Positions 10,830 through 13,082 of a DNA stretch of 13,082 nucleotides are shown here, in pieces. The stretch's first letter is position 1; every line of letters starts with the position of its first letter. The stretch is taken from NCBI GenBank assembly GCA_020047875.1, contig JAIFNE010000142.1, forward strand, positions 1 to 13,082. Direction: 5' to 3'. Both the position numbers and the translations under genes were made by a program. A model generated the notes under the pieces. That model ran no database searches. It was not told where the DNA came from and saw only the letters and a list, made by a program, of their open reading frames with translations. This stretch comes from Hydrogenophaga sp. (lineage in GTDB: Bacteria; Pseudomonadota; Gammaproteobacteria; Burkholderiales; Burkholderiaceae_C).

Positions 10830-12011
10830 ATGAGCACACTGCAAGTCAGCCTGGCCATCATTGGCGGCCTCGTTCTGGCCGGGGTGGTGGCCTACAACGC
10901 CTGGGTCACCCGGCGCAACCTGCCCCGCACCGCGCGCGATCGCGATCTCAACCCCGGCCCGGCCGGCGCGCCGGTGGCGCATGACACCGCCGCCGTGCCC
11001 TCAGGGTTCCCGCAGACCCTGCCCGGTGCCGACGAGCACGGCCGCATCGAACCGGTGCTGCACGACGAATCCCCCACCCACCCGGCCGAGCTCACCCCCG
11101 CCGCCCCGGCCGCACCACTGCCGCCGTTCGCACCCGCATCCGGCGCGGCGCCCCTGTCGTTCGGCCAGATGGTGGCCGGGCCTGAAAAACGCCCGGCGCT
11201 CGATGCCTTGATCGACGTGATTTCTGCGTTGTCGCTGGAAACCGAGGTGTCGGGCGACGCCGTGCTCGCCGCCTTGCCCGGCACGCGCCGCGTGGGCAGC
11301 AAGCCCTTCGCGGTCGAAGGCCAGAGCGCCAGCAGCGGCGAGTGGGAAACCCCGCGCCCGGGCTTGCGTTACCGCGCGTTGCAGGTGGGGGTGCAGCTGG
11401 CCAACCGCGCTGGCGCGCTGAACGACATTGAGTTTTCCGAGTTCGTCGTCAAGGTGCAGGCGTTTGCCGATGCGCTGGGTGCCGCGCCCGATTTCCCCGA
11501 CATGCGCGCCGAGGTGGCCCGCGCCCGCGAGCTCGATGCCTTTGCCAGCGGCCACGATGCACAGCTCGGTTTCACCCTGCGCGCTCGCCGCGCCGCCTGG
11601 AGTCCCGGCTACGTCACGCAGCACGCCGCGCGCCTGGGCTTCGTGGCTGGCGCGCTGCCGGGTCGCATGGTGCTGCCCGGGGCCGCCGCCGGGCAGGCGC
11701 CGCTGCTCAGCCTGGCATTTGACCCGCAGGCCGCCATGGCCGAAGACCCGGAGCAAAGCGCCTTGCGCGAGCTGGCCCTCTCGCTGGAGGTCACGCACGT
11801 GCCGCGCAGCGAGCAACCGTTTGTGCGCATGCGCCAGACCGCCGCCGCCCTGGCGGAGGCGATGGACGGCGTGGTCACCGACGATGCCGGCCAGCCCCTG
11901 TCTGGCGACGCGCTGGACCAGATCGGCGCCGATCTGGAAGGCCTGTACGACGCGCTCGATGCCCGCGATCTCTCCGCCGGTTCGCCACAGGCCCGCCGGC
12001 TGTTCAGCTGA
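10830..12011 (+). CDS. zipA: Cell division protein ZipA-like, FtsZ-binding membrane anchor
   Basis: Predicted inner-membrane protein of 393 residues that anchors and bundles FtsZ at the division site. Seen: one N-terminal membrane segment (about 4-25, LQVSLAIIGGLVLAGVVAYN) with a positive cytoplasmic side (TRRN, RTARDRD), which is the ZipA topology. A proline/alanine-rich linker follows (about 40-110), then a C-terminal globular region (about 115-390). That region ends with FVRMRQTAAALAEAMDGVVTDDAGQPLS, which resembles the end of the ZipA FtsZ-binding fold. Sequence similarity to E. coli ZipA is modest by eye, so part of the call rests on context: it lies directly upstream of ligA, as in E. 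coli. It starts 22 bases after smc and has no Shine-Dalgarno. It is somewhat longer than E. coli ZipA (328 residues). Confidence 0.82.
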   Translation: MSTLQVSLAIIGGLVLAGVVAYNAWVTRRNLPRTARDRDLNPGPAGAPVAHDTAAVPSGFPQTLPGADEHGRIEPVLHDESPTHPAELTPAAPAAPLPPFAPASGAAPLSFGQMVAGPEKRPALDALIDVISALSLETEVSGDAVLAALPGTRRVGSKPFAVEGQSASSGEWETPRPGLRYRALQVGVQLANRAGALNDIEFSEFVVKVQAFADALGAAPDFPDMRAEVARARELDAFASGHDAQLGFTLRARRAAWSPGYVTQHAARLGFVAGALPGRMVLPGAAAGQAPLLSLAFDPQAAMAEDPEQSALRELALSLEVTHVPRSEQPFVRMRQTAAALAEAMDGVVTDDAGQPLSGDALDQIGADLEGLYDALDARDLSAGSPQARRLFS

Positions 12012-12017
12012 TCAGCT
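12006..12017. repeat. 12-bp perfect palindrome over the zipA stop codon
   Basis: AGCTGATCAGCT spans the last zipA codon and its TGA. It is short and could be chance; it is followed by the two hairpins described next. Confidence 0.3.
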
Positions 12018-12033
12018 CGGCAGGCGCGTGACC

Positions 12034-12069
12034 GCGCTGGGGCCAGCGCAGCGGGTCCAGCGTTCTGGA
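12034..12069 (+). terminator. Two small stem-loops after zipA, weak terminator candidate
   Basis: First hairpin: GCGCTGG-GG-CCAGCGC (12034-12049), with seven-base perfect arms of which six can form round a four-base loop. Second: TCCAG-CGTT-CTGGA (12056-12069). Neither has a following T-run, so a classic intrinsic terminator is unlikely. They may slow polymerase, stabilise the 3' end of smc-zipA mRNA, or do nothing. Their position between zipA and ligA suggests ligA could be transcribed separately. Confidence 0.3.
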
Positions 12070-12114
12070 GTCACTCGGGCGGGGTGCGTTGCGTGACCGT
12101 TATGCGCCTTGTGC

Positions 12115-12151
12115 GCGCCCTTCTTCGCGCCCTTTTTCTGCGCCTTCTCCC
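12115..12151 (+). repeat. Pyrimidine-rich tandem repeat abutting the ligA start
   Basis: Three imperfect 12-13-base units follow each other directly up to the ATG: GCGCCCTTCTTC (12115), GCGCCCTTTTTCT (12127) and GCGCCTTCTCCC (12140). A related partial unit GCGCCTTGTGC lies at 12104. The tract is C/T-rich and so the opposite of a Shine-Dalgarno. Unit number could vary between strains; any effect on translation is unknown. Confidence 0.5.
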
Positions 12152-13082
12152 ATGAGCACCGCCGATCTCTTCTCCGCTGAACCGTCACCCGCCAAGCCGT
12201 CCCCCGCCCACCGCGCGGCCGAGCTGCGGGCCTTGCTGCATCACCACGCGCACCGCTACCACACGCTGGACGACCCAGAGATCCCAGACGCCGAGTACGA
12301 CCGCCTGTTTCGGGCATTGCAGGCGCTGGAGGCCGCGCACCCCGAGCTGCTCACGCCCGACTCCCCAACGCAGCGCGTGGGCGGCCGGGTGCTCGAAGGC
12401 TTCACGCCGGTGCGCCATGCGGTGCCCATGCTGTCGATCAACACCGAAACCGACACCGAACCCTCCGGCGCGCAGAACTTCGACACCCGCGTGCGCCGCG
12501 CGCTGGGGCTCACCGAGGCGGATGCCCCGCTGCCGAGCTGAAGTTTGACGGCCTGGCCATGAGCCTGCGGTTTGAGAACGGCGTGCTGGTGCAAGCCGCC
12601 ACGCGTGGGGACGGCGAAATGGGTGAAGACGTCACCCACAACATCCGCACCATCCACCAGATTCCCCTGCAGCTTTCAGCCCCCACGCTCCCCGCTGCGC
12701 GAGGTTCGCTGCCCCCCGAGGGGACGCGTTTCGCTTTGGGGCGGCCCGGCAGCGAAACCCAGCCCATCCCGCCGCTGCTTGAAGTTCGGGGCGAGGTCTA
12801 CATGCGGCGCGACGACTTCGATGCGCTCAACGACAAGCAGCGCGCCAAGATCGCCGCCGGCGCCAAGGGCGAAAAAACCTTTGTGAACCCGCGCAACGCC
12901 GCCGCCGGCGCGGTCCGGCAGCTGGATTCAGGCATTGCCGCGCAGCGCCCCCTGAGCTTCTTTGCCTATGGCCTGGGCGACATCACCCCGCCCGAGCAAG
13001 GCGGGCCGGTGTTTGACACCCACTTTCAACTGCTCATGCAGCTCAAGGCCTGGGGTTTTCCGGTGGCCGAGCAAACCGCCAT
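12152..13082 (+). pseudogene. ligA: NAD-dependent DNA ligase LigA, frameshifted as given and cut by window edge
   Basis: LigA seals nicks in replication and repair using NAD; it is normally essential. Seen: the Ia domain with LLHHHAHRYHTLDD and PEIPDAEYDRLFRAL, LTPDSPTQRVGG, and VPMLSINTETDT. The frame stops with TGA at 12539-12541, after 129 residues. The catalytic KFDG (12541-12552), ATRGDG, GEDVTHNIRTI, LEVRGEVYMRRDDF, FVNPRNAAAGAVRQLD and SFFAYG continue in the next frame, open to the window end. One extra C in the CCCC run at 12525-12528 would give DAPAAELKFDG, with the same spacing from RVRRAL to ELKFDG as E. coli (ten residues) and the catalytic lysine at residue 131. Because LigA is essential, a sequencing or assembly deletion is the likeliest cause. 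A 34-residue segment between IPLQL and LEVRGE is about 26 longer than in E. coli. The BRCT and helix-hairpin-helix parts lie outside the window. No Shine-Dalgarno precedes the ATG. Confidence 0.9.
12677..12750 (+). repeat. Dispersed-repeat-like segment inserted in frame within ligA
   Basis: This stretch begins CAGCCCCCACGCTCCCC, contains the small palindromic core CCCCGAGGGG, and ends GGGGCGGCCCGGC. It looks like a GC-rich intergenic repeat I recall as common in Comamonadaceae genomes, from memory and not a search. Here it is read as protein (SAPTLPAARGSLPPEGTRFA and onward), low-complexity and P/G-rich, between two conserved LigA strands. Its third-base pattern is unlike the flanking ligA codons. 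Confidence 0.5.

Noticed and set aside
9380..10861. 493-residue minus-strand open frame over the end of smc
   Set aside because: Mirror frame of the SMC C-terminal coil and head; no family motif, and it conflicts with clear Walker B and signature motifs on the plus strand.
12572..12886. 104-residue plus-strand frame beginning MRTACW inside ligA
   Set aside because: It is out of frame with the conserved LigA motifs, which continue open in another frame to the window end.

Overview
The window is a GC-rich, densely coding stretch of bacterial chromosome. I infer a betaproteobacterium of the Comamonadaceae (Hydrogenophaga/Acidovorax-like). The reasons are the strong G/C third-position bias, the protein family variants (Bordetella-type DapC, a LigA with the SI.TETDT motif after VPMLS), and a dispersed-repeat-like segment that resembles those I recall from this family. 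No mobile element, tRNA, rRNA, CRISPR array or defence island is visible.

Left arm (1-7102, all minus strand, transcribed from right to left): dapC - dapD - pilU-type ATPase - dapE - prmB - yheS (ABC-F, cut by the window edge). dapD, dapC and dapE are consecutive steps of the succinylase branch of meso-diaminopimelate/lysine synthesis, which feeds peptidoglycan and lysine. The last four genes are joined by three identical 4-nt ATGA stop/start overlaps (3759-3762, 2581-2584, 1691-1694), so they look translationally coupled. A type IV pilus retraction ATPase of the PilU class sits inside this housekeeping operon, between dapD and dapE. prmB (ribosomal protein uL3 glutamine methyltransferase) and yheS (ribosome-associated ABC-F ATPase) add a translation-related tail.

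Centre (7103-7285): a divergent intergenic region that should carry the promoters for both arms. It holds an 11-bp palindrome next to the dapC start and an AT-rich patch with a 6-bp-arm inverted repeat on the smc side.

Right arm (7286-13082, plus strand): smc - zipA - ligA, a chromosome-maintenance and division set (condensin ATPase, FtsZ-ring anchor, NAD-dependent DNA ligase). zipA-ligA adjacency is also known from Escherichia coli. ligA is cut by the right edge. As given, it is also broken by a one-base frameshift just before the catalytic KxDG lysine, at a run of four C. It further carries a repeat-like in-frame insertion of about 26 extra residues in its adenylation domain.

I did not find a new biological system. 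The points most worth checking are the ligA frameshift, the repeat-derived insertion in LigA, and the embedding of the pilus ATPase in the lysine operon.
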